DNA from: RGIG9041 sp045657265
GTDB taxonomy: Bacteria; Bacillota; Clostridia; Oscillospirales; QAKW01
DNA: 64,000 nt
Assembly (NCBI GenBank): GCA_045657265.1
Contig: JAZOSU010000015.1
Location: forward strand, 1 to 64,000
Direction: 5' to 3'
The stretch's first letter is position 1. The number at the start of each line of letters is the position of its first letter. The translations under genes and the position numbers were made by a program. Positions 53,425 through 62,757 of the stretch are shown one piece after another. The notes below the pieces were generated by a model. That model saw only the letters and a list, made by a program, of their open reading frames with translations, was not told where the DNA came from and made no database searches.

Positions 53425-54759
53425 ATGGCAATTAAAGTAAATAGACAATATCTTGATTCATTTATTAATGAATATGAAAGAGACTATCTTCGCCCGTATG
53501 TAGAAGTAGCTCATAATCAGTTACATTCAAAAAAAGGAGCAGGAAATGATTTTCTCGGTTGGCTTGATCTTCCGCTTAACTATGATAGGGAAGAATTTGC
53601 AAGAATTAAATTAGCAGCTGAAAAAATCAAAAATAATTCAGATGTACTTGTTGTAATAGGTATAGGTGGTTCTTATCTTGGTGCCCGTGCTGCAATAGAA
53701 TTCGTACATTCTCAGCTTTATAACAATCTTGCTAAGGATACACCGGAAATATACTTTGCAGGTAACAACATTAGTTCAACATACCTTAATGATATTATTA
53801 CTCTCTGTAAGGATAGAGATTTTTCTATTAACGTAATATCAAAATCAGGTACAACAACAGAACCTGCTATCGCATTCAGAATTTTTAAAGAGCTTGCAGA
53901 GCAGAAATATGGTGTTGATGGTGCGAAGGATCACATTTTTGTTACCACAGATAAATCACGCGGTACACTCAAAGCACTTGCTGATGAACAGGGATATGAA
54001 ACATTTGTTGTTCCGGATGACGTAGGCGGTAGATTTTCAGTTCTTACAGCAGTAGGTCTTCTTCCTATAGCTGTATCAGGAGCTGATATTGATGAAATGA
54101 TGCGCGGAGCAGAAGAAGCAAGACGTGATTTTCTTACTGATGAAAATGAGTGCTATAAATATGCAGTAGACAGAAATATTCTTCTCAGAAAAAATAAAAA
54201 CATTGAAATGCTTATCACTTATGATCCTTGCGCAGTATATTTTGGTGAATGGTTCAAACAGCTTTACGGTGAGAGCGAAGGCAAAGATAATAAAGGTATT
54301 TTCCCGTCATCTGCAACATTTTCTACAGACTTGCATTCCCTTGGACAATATATACAGGACGGTAATCGTTGTGTATTTGAAACAGTTCTTAATGCAAAGA
54401 ATGTAAAGAAAGATATCGTTATAGGCGAAGTGGAAGGAAATATTGACGGACTTAACTTCCTTTCAGGTAAAACAGTTCAGTATGTTAACGAAAATGCCTT
54501 CTTAGGAACAGTTCTTGCTCATAAGGACGGAGGTGTTCCAAACATCATAATTGAGTTTGATAATTATGATGAATACAATTTCGGCTATCTTGTATACTTC
54601 TTTGAAAAAGCTTGTGCAATATCAGGATATCTTCTTGGTGTTAATCCTTTTGATCAGCCTGGTGTTGAAGCCTATAAAAAGAATATGTTTGCTCTTTTAG
54701 GTAAACCCGGTTACGAGAAAGAAACTGAAGAAATCAATAAAAAAATTGGCAGAAACTAA
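53425..54759 (+). CDS. pgi: Glucose-6-phosphate isomerase
   Basis: Pgi interconverts glucose 6-phosphate and fructose 6-phosphate. The 444-residue protein has SGTTTEPAIAFRIFK, the signature GGRFSVLTAVGLLP and the active-site region FDQPGVEAYKKNMF. The length matches the Gram-positive short form. GAAGGAG precedes the ATG. It is alone, with a weak hairpin (TTCCC/GGGAA) after it. Confidence 0.96.
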   Translation: MAIKVNRQYLDSFINEYERDYLRPYVEVAHNQLHSKKGAGNDFLGWLDLPLNYDREEFARIKLAAEKIKNNSDVLVVIGIGGSYLGARAAIEFVHSQLYNNLAKDTPEIYFAGNNISSTYLNDIITLCKDRDFSINVISKSGTTTEPAIAFRIFKELAEQKYGVDGAKDHIFVTTDKSRGTLKALADEQGYETFVVPDDVGGRFSVLTAVGLLPIAVSGADIDEMMRGAEEARRDFLTDENECYKYAVDRNILLRKNKNIEMLITYDPCAVYFGEWFKQLYGESEGKDNKGIFPSSATFSTDLHSLGQYIQDGNRCVFETVLNAKNVKKDIVIGEVEGNIDGLNFLSGKTVQYVNENAFLGTVLAHKDGGVPNIIIEFDNYDEYNFGYLVYFFEKACAISGYLLGVNPFDQPGVEAYKKNMFALLGKPGYEKETEEINKKIGRN

Positions 54760-54833
54760 TTTTGTCTTGTTTTCCCTTCATGGGAATTTAAGTATATTAC
54801 ATTTGCCGCAGTAAGCGGCGGAAGGAGTTCATT

Positions 54834-55238
54834 ATGATAAAAGTAATTATCGGAACAAAAGGCACAGGAAAAACCAAAAGATTAATAGAAATGGTTAATA
54901 CCGCAGCAAAAACAGACAATGGTCACGTTGTTTGTCTCGAATATGGTGACGGTTTAAAATATGATATTTCATCACAGGTTAGACTTATAAATACTAAAGA
55001 TTATAACATAAGCGGTTTTGATGCATTCGGTGGATTTATTAAAGGTCTTTTTGCCAGCAACTATGATATTTCTACTCTTTTCGTAGACGGCGCACTGAAA
55101 ATCACAGGTAATGACCTTGAAAAATTAGGTGAAACACTTGCTGATGTTGATAAAATTGCAGGCGATGCTTCTATAGTTGTTCTTGTATCAGCAGCTCAGG
55201 ACGATGCTCCCGAATCAGTGAAAAAATACATAATCTAA
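54834..55238 (+). CDS. Small P-loop NTP-binding protein of unknown function
   Basis: This 134-residue protein has Walker A GTKGTGKTKRL at 7-17 and a likely Walker B strand, ISTLFVDGAL near 80. It is too small for a full helicase or kinase and has a regular alpha/beta pattern ending in a hydrophobic strand (ASIVVLVSAA). Similar short proteins occur in Clostridia, sometimes named twitching motility PilT-like, which is probably a misnomer. A G-C hairpin with GGAAGGAG precedes the ATG. Confidence 0.65.
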   Translation: MIKVIIGTKGTGKTKRLIEMVNTAAKTDNGHVVCLEYGDGLKYDISSQVRLINTKDYNISGFDAFGGFIKGLFASNYDISTLFVDGALKITGNDLEKLGETLADVDKIAGDASIVVLVSAAQDDAPESVKKYII

Positions 55239-55258
55239 TTAATTAAAATAAAATTAAG

Positions 55259-55287
55259 AAAACCCACGGTTTAAACCGTGGGTTTTT
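55259..55287. terminator. Bidirectional terminator, perfect palindrome
   Basis: AAAACCCACGGTTTAAACCG starts a 28-bp perfect palindrome from 55259, followed by a T-run. It serves the P-loop gene and the convergent DUF1015 gene. Confidence 0.9.
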
Positions 55288-55292
55288 TGTTG

Positions 55293-56525
55293 TTATTTTA
55301 TTTTACGGCATTCAAGATAAAATCTTTTATCGCAAGCATTACCCATTGAAAAGGTTTTTCTTGGTAAAATACCGTCTTTTTTGATTATGCTAAAAAAGCT
55401 ATCTTTGTCAATAGAATCAACTATGAAACCAATTGAATTTTTTTCTTGAGAAAGTTTGTAAACAACGTCCTGACCGTGTATGTAGTCTACTTCGCCGTCG
55501 TTTTCTTTCAGATATCTGTCAATAAAATTTTGTATAGTGCCTATTGTGAGGGAGGTTTCGGGTTTCGTAAATGTGTATTTTTTGCCTTGACCGTTTATAA
55601 CTATAGTGAAAATCTGTCCGTCAGCTTCACCTTCAACAAAACCATTTTCTTTTGAAAATTCTGATAAAAATCTATCAGTATCAACATTAAATAAAATTCT
55701 GTGAATTGCTTCGAATTCCAAAGAAGAATCGTAGTGATTTACAAGCTCAACAAGTGCATATCTTGCAGGATGGTTTTCTGCTTCTTTTCCAAGCTCTTTT
55801 TTTAATAATTCGTAATATTGCTTGGCTGCAGCAAGTGAGTGGTTGCCATCACCCATAGCGTATAGCATAGGTGTTTTATCATTATCATTTTTGTAAATAT
55901 TCTCAAGCCCCGAAAGTGCTATTTCTGTATCTTTTCCGCAGACTTTATATCCGACGATATGACCGCTTTGTTGCATTAAATCAAAATCATAAACTTTTTC
56001 AAGCTCTGAAGTTTTGTCTTTGTACGGTAATATTACCTCATCGTTTTTGTCATTTAACAAAATCATAATATGCGGCATTTCCAAAAGTGCATTTTTTCTG
56101 ACATCAACTCTGGCAGGTAACCTTTCAACAACGGTTGCTTCTGTAGGACGGCAAAGGGAAGTGGTTCCTTTTGAAAAATCATATACTTCAAGATCGATAG
56201 CTCCAACAAGTCCACGTCTTATTTTACCGTTTGAAAGTGTTCTTTCGACGTAAATAAAACTGTTTTTAAGTGTAGTGAAAGTATCATTTGAAAGATAATC
56301 TTTCATAGTATTTGCTATATCTTTTGAGCGTTCTTCTGTCTGTGAAAGATATATTTCAGGAAGCATAAGACGAAGAGTTGAAGGACATTTACAAACATTG
56401 TTTTCTACCTGATTCCAATATTCGGGTTCACTTGTGTATTGGTCACAGGCAACACAACTCCATTTGGTCATATCTATATTTTTCGGTATAAGTATGTCTG
56501 TAGGGATAAATCCAAAGTTTTTCAT
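55293..56525 (-). CDS. DUF1015-family protein
   Basis: The 410-residue protein fits DUF1015: the N-terminal FGFIPTDILIPKN, VACDQYTSEPEYW, the ADP-binding-like region RPTEATVVERLPARVDVRKN and the motif AMGDGNHSLAAAK. The family has a ParB-like fold and its function is not firmly known. ATG 56525 is preferred because GGAGAACTA precedes it; the longer frame overlaps the M18 gene. It starts one base after the M18 stop. Confidence 0.83.
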   Translation of the reverse strand: MKNFGFIPTDILIPKNIDMTKWSCVACDQYTSEPEYWNQVENNVCKCPSTLRLMLPEIYLSQTEERSKDIANTMKDYLSNDTFTTLKNSFIYVERTLSNGKIRRGLVGAIDLEVYDFSKGTTSLCRPTEATVVERLPARVDVRKNALLEMPHIMILLNDKNDEVILPYKDKTSELEKVYDFDLMQQSGHIVGYKVCGKDTEIALSGLENIYKNDNDKTPMLYAMGDGNHSLAAAKQYYELLKKELGKEAENHPARYALVELVNHYDSSLEFEAIHRILFNVDTDRFLSEFSKENGFVEGEADGQIFTIVINGQGKKYTFTKPETSLTIGTIQNFIDRYLKENDGEVDYIHGQDVVYKLSQEKNSIGFIVDSIDKDSFFSIIKKDGILPRKTFSMGNACDKRFYLECRKIK

Positions 56526-56526
56526 A

Positions 56527-57873
56527 TTAGTTCTCCATAAAGATTTTAAATGCTTTGACCGTTTCAAATACGTCAGCTTTTGAGGCAACCTCATAGGGTG
56601 AGTGCATAGATAAAAGACCGACACCGATATCAATAGTGTCTATATTTCTTTTAGCAATGTATTTTGCGACAGTTCCTCCACCGCCCTCATCTACTTTACC
56701 TAAAAGACCGGATTGCCAGATAACTCCATTGCTGTCAAAAAGGTTGGTAAAATAAGCAACTGTTTCTGCCGAAGCATCAGATGTGCTTGATTTTCCGCGT
56801 GCGCCTGTATATTTTGTAACAGTAGGTCCGAAACCGAGTTCACTTGCATTTTGTTTATCAAGAACCGATGGATAAATCGGGTCAAATGCAGCGTTTACGT
56901 CTGCAGAGAGACATTTGCTGTTATATTGTGCGATGTATCTGTTACAATTTTCACAGATTTTGTCCAAGATCATTTCTAAGAATTCACTCTGCATACCTGT
57001 AACGCCGTCAGAACCGGTTTCTTCTTTGTCAACAAGAGCCACAAGCACAGTTCTTTTTGGTGATTTTACTTGCATAAGTGCTTCAAAAGCAGTCCAGGCG
57101 CAAACTCTGTCATCATGTCCGTATGCACCGATGAGACTGTTGTCAAAACCGAGACTTTCAGCTTTAAGTTTGGGAACAAAACTGATTTCTGCTGATATAA
57201 GATCACGTTCTGTTATATTATACTTTTCGTTCAAAATTTTTAAAACGTTGTATTTTACTTTGTTTGTTTCGGTATCATTGGATTGTATTGTACCGCAAAG
57301 TATTTTTAAATCTTCACCTTCTATTGCTTTTGAAAGTGTTTTTTCTGCCTGCTTTGAAGCAAGATGGGGAAGTAGGTCGGTAATACAAAAAGTAAAACCA
57401 CTGTTTGACAGATCAATTGTTCTGCCGTCAGTAGTAATTGCTACACCTTCCATTTCAAGAGGAATAGCAGTCCACTGATATTTTTTAATACCACCATAAT
57501 AATGTGTTTTGAGAAGGGCAATATCACTGTCTTCGCAAATAGGCTGAGGCTTTAAATCAAGACGGGGTGAATCAATGTGTGCTGCGGCAATATGTATTCC
57601 GTCTTTCTGAGGGTCTTCACCCATTATTCCAAGAAAAATAGATTTATTTCTGTTTATTATATAAAATTTATCACCGACTTTTAACTGTTTGTTAAAATCA
57701 AGTGGTTTGTAGCCTTGATTTTCAGCTTGTTTTCTGAAATATTCAGTACAGGTGCGTTCTGTTTTGCACTTATTTAAAAAATCTATGTATTTGTCACAAC
57801 AAGAAAAAATACTATCTAAATCAGAATTTTCCTGATAAATATTTTTCTTTTTGTAGGTGAGATTATCAGACAT
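56527..57873 (-). CDS. M18-family zinc aminopeptidase
   Basis: M18 peptidases remove N-terminal acidic or neutral residues from peptides. The 448-residue protein has the metal-site motifs AAHIDSPRLDLK near 96, AYGHDDRVCAW, VDKEETGSDGVTG and the C-terminal SMHSPYEVASKADV. The length is that of bacterial aminopeptidase I/DAP family members. It is in the prfA operon, probably for peptide recycling. Confidence 0.9.
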   Translation of the reverse strand: MSDNLTYKKKNIYQENSDLDSIFSCCDKYIDFLNKCKTERTCTEYFRKQAENQGYKPLDFNKQLKVGDKFYIINRNKSIFLGIMGEDPQKDGIHIAAAHIDSPRLDLKPQPICEDSDIALLKTHYYGGIKKYQWTAIPLEMEGVAITTDGRTIDLSNSGFTFCITDLLPHLASKQAEKTLSKAIEGEDLKILCGTIQSNDTETNKVKYNVLKILNEKYNITERDLISAEISFVPKLKAESLGFDNSLIGAYGHDDRVCAWTAFEALMQVKSPKRTVLVALVDKEETGSDGVTGMQSEFLEMILDKICENCNRYIAQYNSKCLSADVNAAFDPIYPSVLDKQNASELGFGPTVTKYTGARGKSSTSDASAETVAYFTNLFDSNGVIWQSGLLGKVDEGGGGTVAKYIAKRNIDTIDIGVGLLSMHSPYEVASKADVFETVKAFKIFMEN

Positions 57874-57886
57874 AATTGTATCTCCT

Positions 57887-58429
57887 TTAGTAGATGAGTT
57901 GATATATTTTTTGAGTGTTTAATACTTTTTTAACATAAACTGATGTTTCGTTAAAAGGTATTTGTTTTAACGTAATGCCGTCATCTGAATATTTTTTATC
58001 ACTCAGCCATTTGAGTACATTGCCTCTGCCTGCGTTGTAACAGGCAAGAGCATTTGTTTCTACTTTAAATTCGTTTAAAAACAAAGAAAAAATGTAACAA
58101 CCATATTTAATGTTTATTTCTGCATTATATAGTGAATTTTCGTTTAAATCTGTATCTTTTGCCTTTTGTGCTGCCCATTTGTATGTTTGCGGTGTGATCT
58201 GCATTAATCCGATTGCACCTGCGTGAGAGACAGAGTCTTTTTTAAAATTGCTTTCACATTTTATTATTGCATATACAAGATTTTTATCCAACCCGTATTC
58301 TATAGCATATTTTTCAACGTAATCGCTGTATTTTTTAGGATATAAATAAACAAGTGATGAATATATAAGTAAAACAATAATTAACAAAATTATAAGTGTA
58401 GATAAAATCTTAATGATTATTTGTTTCAA
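57887..58429 (-). CDS. Lytic transglycosylase (SLT domain), membrane-anchored
   Basis: Lytic transglycosylases cleave the glycan strands of peptidoglycan. The 180-residue protein has an N-terminal membrane anchor (about 5-29), the catalytic glutamate in CESNFKKDS near 58, and the family motifs GAIGLMQITPQTY and CYNAGRGNVLKW. It lies directly after coaE, the order seen in other Clostridia. Confidence 0.9.
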   Translation of the reverse strand: MKQIIIKILSTLIILLIIVLLIYSSLVYLYPKKYSDYVEKYAIEYGLDKNLVYAIIKCESNFKKDSVSHAGAIGLMQITPQTYKWAAQKAKDTDLNENSLYNAEINIKYGCYIFSLFLNEFKVETNALACYNAGRGNVLKWLSDKKYSDDGITLKQIPFNETSVYVKKVLNTQKIYQLIY

Positions 58430-58433
58430 ATTT

Positions 58434-59012
58434 TTATCCTTTCAAAATTTCTAAAGCAATTTTAGTTACGTTTTCTTCAAGATGTTTTAAGTCTTTATTG
58501 TTCTTTATTATAATGTCACAATTATTCTTGAAAAAGTCAGCACTTTTTTGATTTGAAAGTCTGAGTTTGGCATCCTGAATACTGATATTGTCTCTTTTGC
58601 AAATTCTATCTATTATTTCGTTTGAAATAACTCCAATAATCCTTGTGCAAATATTATCCATACCAAACTCAAATAAGGTAGGTGCATCTAATAAAATATG
58701 TTTATCTTTGTTGTTTTCTATTTCGTGGTTTACTGCTTTTTTAATATCATCTCCAACAACATTCATAAGTTTATCGTATGCTGCTTTTTCTGAAAAAATT
58801 AAAGCTCCTAATCTTTTTCTGTCAAGAATTCCGTCGGTGACAAACTCATTGCCAAAACTATCGGATATTTTTTTCAGAACGTTTTTGTCGGTATATACTT
58901 TTGTATGAACAATTTTATCGCAGTCGATATGGTAAAAACCAAGTCCGGCCATTATATTCGCAACGGTTGTTTTTCCGCTTCCGCTGTGACCGGTGAGCCC
59001 TGTTATATCCAT
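58434..59012 (-). CDS. coaE: Dephospho-CoA kinase
   Basis: CoaE phosphorylates dephospho-CoA, the last step of CoA synthesis. The 192-residue protein has the P-loop GLTGHSGSGKTT near 5-16, DCDKIVH near 32, and LLDAPTLFEFG. ATG 59012 is preferred because GGAG is nine bases upstream; ATG 59021 would be too close to it. The conserved DxDxxxH is partly altered (DCDKIVH). Confidence 0.9.
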   Translation of the reverse strand: MDITGLTGHSGSGKTTVANIMAGLGFYHIDCDKIVHTKVYTDKNVLKKISDSFGNEFVTDGILDRKRLGALIFSEKAAYDKLMNVVGDDIKKAVNHEIENNKDKHILLDAPTLFEFGMDNICTRIIGVISNEIIDRICKRDNISIQDAKLRLSNQKSADFFKNNCDIIIKNNKDLKHLEENVTKIALEILKG

Positions 59013-59024
59013 AATTAACATCTC

Positions 59025-60065
59025 CTATAAAGCTGTAACGTTAAAACTTGCAGCTCTGAGCATTCTGTTGTAAATACCAAGCGCAATTCCTTCAGGAGCA
59101 GCGACTCTGGCATATATTTGCTTAACGTCTGTTTTGTCAAACTCTCTTAAAGCATCAAAAAGATTTTTAGAAAGTGTCAATGGACTATCGGGTGTTCCGT
59201 AGCAAATGGTATGAGCGTTTTTAAAAAGATTTTGCTCTCCATCAAAACATAATACGCCGATATTCTCTCCATCAACTATTTTTGACTGTATATATTTAAT
59301 GACTTTTTCATCATTACCGCGAACAAGCTCCATATACGCTTTTGGGGCGTAATGCCTGTATAACATACCGGGCGAAGCAACTTTTGCGTTGTTGTTTACG
59401 GGATTGAGAACATGTTTATCAATTTCAACTTCAAAACCTTTGTCTATAAGCATTTTAGGTGTAATACCACCGGGTCTTAATATTTTGAGTTTTTTAGTTT
59501 CTGTCTGAATGATTACTGTACTTTCAATACCTATTTCACATTCTCCACCATCAATTATTCCTTCTACTTTACCGTTTAGGTCAGCAAATACATGTTCAAA
59601 TCTTGTAGGAGAAGGTTTTCCTGATAAATTAGCACTGGGTGCTACAATTGGCACTCCTGAAAGTTCTATGAGTTGATTTGCAACAGGGTGAGACGGGCAT
59701 CTGACTGCAACAGTGCTTCCGCCTGCACTTACAATATCAGGTATTATGTCTTTTTTGTTTAAAACTACAGTAAGAGCTCCGGGCCAGAAAGATTTAAAAA
59801 GAATTTCAAGTTCTGACGACACGTCTTTTACAATGTTTTCAAGCATGGAAATGCTATTAATATGAGCAATAAGAGGATTGTTGGCAGGACGATTTTTAAC
59901 CTCAAATATGCGTTTGACGGCATCAGGATTTGTGGCATCTGCACCTAAACCGTAAACAGTTTCGGTTGGAAATGCAACAAGACCGCCTTGTTTTATTATT
60001 TCTGCATAAGGCAAAAGGTTACTTTGAAAATCTTCAGATTCAATTTTTAAAATATTTGTTTTCAT
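59025..60065 (-). CDS. tsaC/sua5: L-threonylcarbamoyladenylate synthase
   Basis: This enzyme makes threonylcarbamoyl-AMP, the precursor of t6A37 in tRNA. The 346-residue protein has the YrdC domain (FPTETVYGLGADA, KNRPANNPLIAHI, FWPGALTVVL, APSANLSGKPSPT) and a C-terminal Sua5 domain (ASPGMLYRHYAPKA), so it is the long Sua5 form. It follows prfA directly by one base. Confidence 0.94.
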   Translation of the reverse strand: MKTNILKIESEDFQSNLLPYAEIIKQGGLVAFPTETVYGLGADATNPDAVKRIFEVKNRPANNPLIAHINSISMLENIVKDVSSELEILFKSFWPGALTVVLNKKDIIPDIVSAGGSTVAVRCPSHPVANQLIELSGVPIVAPSANLSGKPSPTRFEHVFADLNGKVEGIIDGGECEIGIESTVIIQTETKKLKILRPGGITPKMLIDKGFEVEIDKHVLNPVNNNAKVASPGMLYRHYAPKAYMELVRGNDEKVIKYIQSKIVDGENIGVLCFDGEQNLFKNAHTICYGTPDSPLTLSKNLFDALREFDKTDVKQIYARVAAPEGIALGIYNRMLRAASFNVTAL

Positions 60066-60066
60066 T

Positions 60067-61137
60067 TTAGTCTTGTGAACTTTTAAGTTTTTCAGTCTGG
60101 TCGTTTGTTATAAGTGCATCAATTATTTCGTCAAGTGAACCGTTTAGTATTTGCTCAAGCTTGTAAAGTGTTAGTCCGATTCTGTGATCAGTAACTCGTC
60201 CTTGCGGATAGTTATATGTTCTGATTCTTTCACTTCTGTCGCCGGTACCTACCTGAGACTTTCTTTCACTTGCGATTTCTGAATTTTGTTTTTCTCTTTC
60301 AATTTCAACGAGTCTTGAACGAAGAATTTTTAAGGCTCTGTCTTTGTTTTTGTGCTGACTTCTTTCGTCCTGACATTCAACAACAAGCCCTGTGGGTAAA
60401 TGTGTTATTCTTATAGCACTTTCAGTTTTGTTAACATGCTGACCGCCTGCGCCGGAAGAACGGAAAGTGTCGATTTGTAAATCTGTGGGGTTGATTTCAA
60501 AATCAACTTCTTCTGCTTCAGGAAGAACGGCAACGGTAATGGTTGAGGTGTGTATACGACCGCCACTTTCAGTTTCTGGGACACGCTGTACTCTGTGTAC
60601 ACCGCTTTCAAATTTATATCTTGAATATGCACCTTCGCCGCTGATTGAAAACGAGATTTCTTTAATGCCGCCAAGCTCTGTGTCATAAAGATTCAGAACC
60701 TCGTATTTGAAACCTTTTGATTCAGCATACATAGTATACATTCTATAAATTGAAGAGGCAAAAAGTGCAGCTTCTTCACCGCCTGCACCGCCTCGGATTT
60801 CAATTATAACGTTTTTATCATCATTTTCATCTCGTGGAAGTAAAAGTATTTTGATTTCTTCCGTGCAACGCGCAAGACCTTCTTTTGATTCAAGCATTTC
60901 CTCTTCAGCTAATTCTTTCATTTCGGCATCAAGAGGTTGTGACAAAAGCTCCATGCTTTCGTTGTAATTCTTTTCGTATTCAACATATTCGTTGTATTTT
61001 TCGATGATAGGGGTAAGATGTTTATGCTCACGCATAAGTTTTGTGTAAGCAGCCTGATCTGATACGATGTTCGGATCTGCCAATTTTTCACCTAACTCAT
61101 TATAGTGATTGTATATTTCTTCAAGTTTTTTTATCAT
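60067..61137 (-). CDS. prfA: Peptide chain release factor 1
   Basis: RF1 releases peptides at UAA and UAG codons. The 356-residue protein has the stop-codon discriminator PET in RVQRVPETESGG near 187 and the catalytic GGQ in SGAGGQHVNKTESA near 233. It is standard length. prmC, which methylates the GGQ glutamine, is not beside it. Its start overlaps the DUF951 stop by four bases. Confidence 0.97.
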   Translation of the reverse strand: MIKKLEEIYNHYNELGEKLADPNIVSDQAAYTKLMREHKHLTPIIEKYNEYVEYEKNYNESMELLSQPLDAEMKELAEEEMLESKEGLARCTEEIKILLLPRDENDDKNVIIEIRGGAGGEEAALFASSIYRMYTMYAESKGFKYEVLNLYDTELGGIKEISFSISGEGAYSRYKFESGVHRVQRVPETESGGRIHTSTITVAVLPEAEEVDFEINPTDLQIDTFRSSGAGGQHVNKTESAIRITHLPTGLVVECQDERSQHKNKDRALKILRSRLVEIEREKQNSEIASERKSQVGTGDRSERIRTYNYPQGRVTDHRIGLTLYKLEQILNGSLDEIIDALITNDQTEKLKSSQD

Positions 61138-61319
61138 TGCTGTGCTTCCTCTACACTTTTAATATTTTTTTCTACTTTGTTTCTCGGTACCATGACTTCT
61201 CTGCCGCAAGTTTCACATTTTATTTTGAAATCCATACCTATTCTTAAAACTTTGAAACGTTTTCCGCCGCAGGGATGAGGTTTTTTCATTGTTAAGATAT
61301 CACCTATATTTATATTCAT
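61134..61319 (-). CDS. DUF951-family small protein
   Basis: The 61-residue protein starts MNINIGDILTMKKPHPCGG and has a zinc-like CETCG pair near 36-40. DUF951 proteins are widespread in Firmicutes and function is unknown. ATG 61319 is chosen because GGAG lies six bases upstream; the longer frame adds four residues. It leads the prfA operon. Confidence 0.83.
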   Translation of the reverse strand: MNINIGDILTMKKPHPCGGKRFKVLRIGMDFKIKCETCGREVMVPRNKVEKNIKSVEEAQQ

Positions 61320-61346
61320 ACAAATCTCCAAATATTATATTTTTTT

Positions 61347-61355
61347 ATTATAACA
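61347..61355 (-). promoter_or_regulatory. Extended -10 promoter for the DUF951-prfA operon
   Basis: On the minus strand TGTTATAAT (61355-61347) is an exact extended -10 element. No good -35 box is seen, as expected for that class. It lies 28 bp before the DUF951 start. Confidence 0.5.
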
Positions 61356-61454
61356 TAGATTAAATTAAATTAAAAGTATAATATTAAAAATTCTGCATTA
61401 TTTATCCTGCGTATGAATATAGATTCTATAGGATATTTTTTGGAGGGTTAAATT

Positions 61455-62399
61455 ATGAAAAAACAGGAATACAGGCCTGAGGGTATTTATGACAAAAATG
61501 ATGCAATGTACTTTGGTGGAACAATGGGGCTCATGAGAGCAATGTCTGAGGGGAAAATACTTCAAGCAAGATGTCTTATGTGTGATACTGAACATAATTT
61601 GCATTTAAAACTTGGTGATATTAAAGCAATAATACCCAGGGAAGAGACTGCTATAGGCATAAAAGAAAACACAGTTAAAGACGTAGCTATTATAACCAGA
61701 GTGAATAAAATGGTGAGTTTTAAAATTACCGAAATATCCGAGCAAAACGGTCAGACTGTTGCTTATCTTTCCAGACGAGCAGCTCAGATTGAGTGTCAGG
61801 AGTATATATATTCAAATTTTATGTCGGGTGACGTTATTGATGCACGTATAACTCATCTTGAACAATTTGGTGCGTTTGTTGACATTGGATGTGGAATTGT
61901 TTCAATGATTTCTATTGATAATATATCTGTTTCAAGAATAGAACATCCTAAAAATAGATTTTCATTGGGTATGGATATTAAAGCAATTATAAAATCGGTT
62001 GATAAAAAACAGAAAAGAATAGTACTGTCACACAAAGAGTTGCTTGGAACGTGGAGTGAAAATGCGCAACGCTTTTCACCTGGAGAAACGGTATCCGGCA
62101 TTGTACGAAGTGTTGAGAGCTATGGTATTTTTATAGAACTTACTCCTAATCTTGCAGGTCTTGCAGAACTGACTTCAGGAATTGAGGTGGGAGATAAAGT
62201 CAGCGTATTTATAAAAAGTATAATACCTGAAAAAATGAAAATTAAACTTGCAATTGTAGATGTATCTCAGGATGCACCTGACTGTGAACCTTTTGAGTAC
62301 ATATATAGCAAAGATAAAATGGATTATTGGAAATATTCACCGCCTCGTTGCGAAAAAAACGTAGAAACATTTTTTGGTCAGACTATTATCTGTGATTAA
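61455..62399 (+). CDS. S1-domain RNA-binding protein (short S1-like)
   Basis: The 314-residue protein has two S1 OB-folds, one at about 121-192 (GDVIDARITHLEQFGAFVDI, IVLSHKELLG) and a second at about 210-270 (GETVSGIVRSVESYGIFIEL), after a divergent N-terminal domain (LGDIKAIIPREE). It is a short S1-like protein of the type found in Gram-positive bacteria, which bind mRNA or the ribosome. TTTTTTGGAGGG precedes the ATG. Its stop lies in an inverted repeat. Confidence 0.88.
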   Translation: MKKQEYRPEGIYDKNDAMYFGGTMGLMRAMSEGKILQARCLMCDTEHNLHLKLGDIKAIIPREETAIGIKENTVKDVAIITRVNKMVSFKITEISEQNGQTVAYLSRRAAQIECQEYIYSNFMSGDVIDARITHLEQFGAFVDIGCGIVSMISIDNISVSRIEHPKNRFSLGMDIKAIIKSVDKKQKRIVLSHKELLGTWSENAQRFSPGETVSGIVRSVESYGIFIELTPNLAGLAELTSGIEVGDKVSVFIKSIIPEKMKIKLAIVDVSQDAPDCEPFEYIYSKDKMDYWKYSPPRCEKNVETFFGQTIICD

Positions 62400-62412
62400 A
62401 AAAATCAGCTCA

Positions 62413-62744
62413 TATGCGTTGTACCCTTAAGAGTACAACGCAGCGATATAAATCCCTTACGGGATTTTCGATATACCTAACGGCGCGATATAAGGCAAAG
62501 CCTTACGATATGTCCTTCGGACGAGAGGGGATTTATATCATATCACGTTTACAGTAAGGTAAACATATCGGATTTTACGAAGTAAAATATATCGAATTGC
62601 GAAGCAATATATCGTGAATTACCATTCTCAAAAATTTAATATATTCTTTTTTGGATAGCAAAACGGATGTGTAGAAATTCATGTAGAACTTCCACACATC
62701 CGTTTAATTTCTTATTGTACTTTCCTTTAGTGTACGACCTTTAT
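62413..62744. repeat. Palindrome-rich intergenic element (MITE- or REP-like)
   Basis: At least seven short hairpins occur: GCGTTGTAC/GTACAACGC (62416-62441), AAATCCC/GGGATTT (62450-62467), AAGGC/GCCTT (62492-62504), GTCC/GGAC (62512-62522), GTTTAC/GTAAAC (62547-62564), ATTTTAC/GTAAAAT (62572-62588) and ATTGC/GCAAT (62596-62608). An outer 12-bp stem joins GATATAAATCCC (62445-62456) to GGGATTTATATC (62528-62539). Recurrent CGATAT/ATATCG tracts separate them. No protein is encoded. A similar short palindrome near 62717-62736 resembles the first hairpin. Confidence 0.65.
62661..62705. terminator. Long hairpin inside the palindromic element
   Basis: AAACGGATGTGTAGAA (62661-62676) pairs, with mismatches, with TTCCACACATCCGTTT (62690-62705). 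It is the strongest stem in the element and is followed on the plus strand by AATTTCTTATT, so it may act as a weak terminator. Confidence 0.5.
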
Positions 62745-62757
62745 TGAGCTGATTTTT

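Noticed and set aside
62413..62640. A CRISPR array
   Set aside because: The repeats are short inverted palindromes of different sequence, with no constant repeat-spacer pattern and no cas genes.
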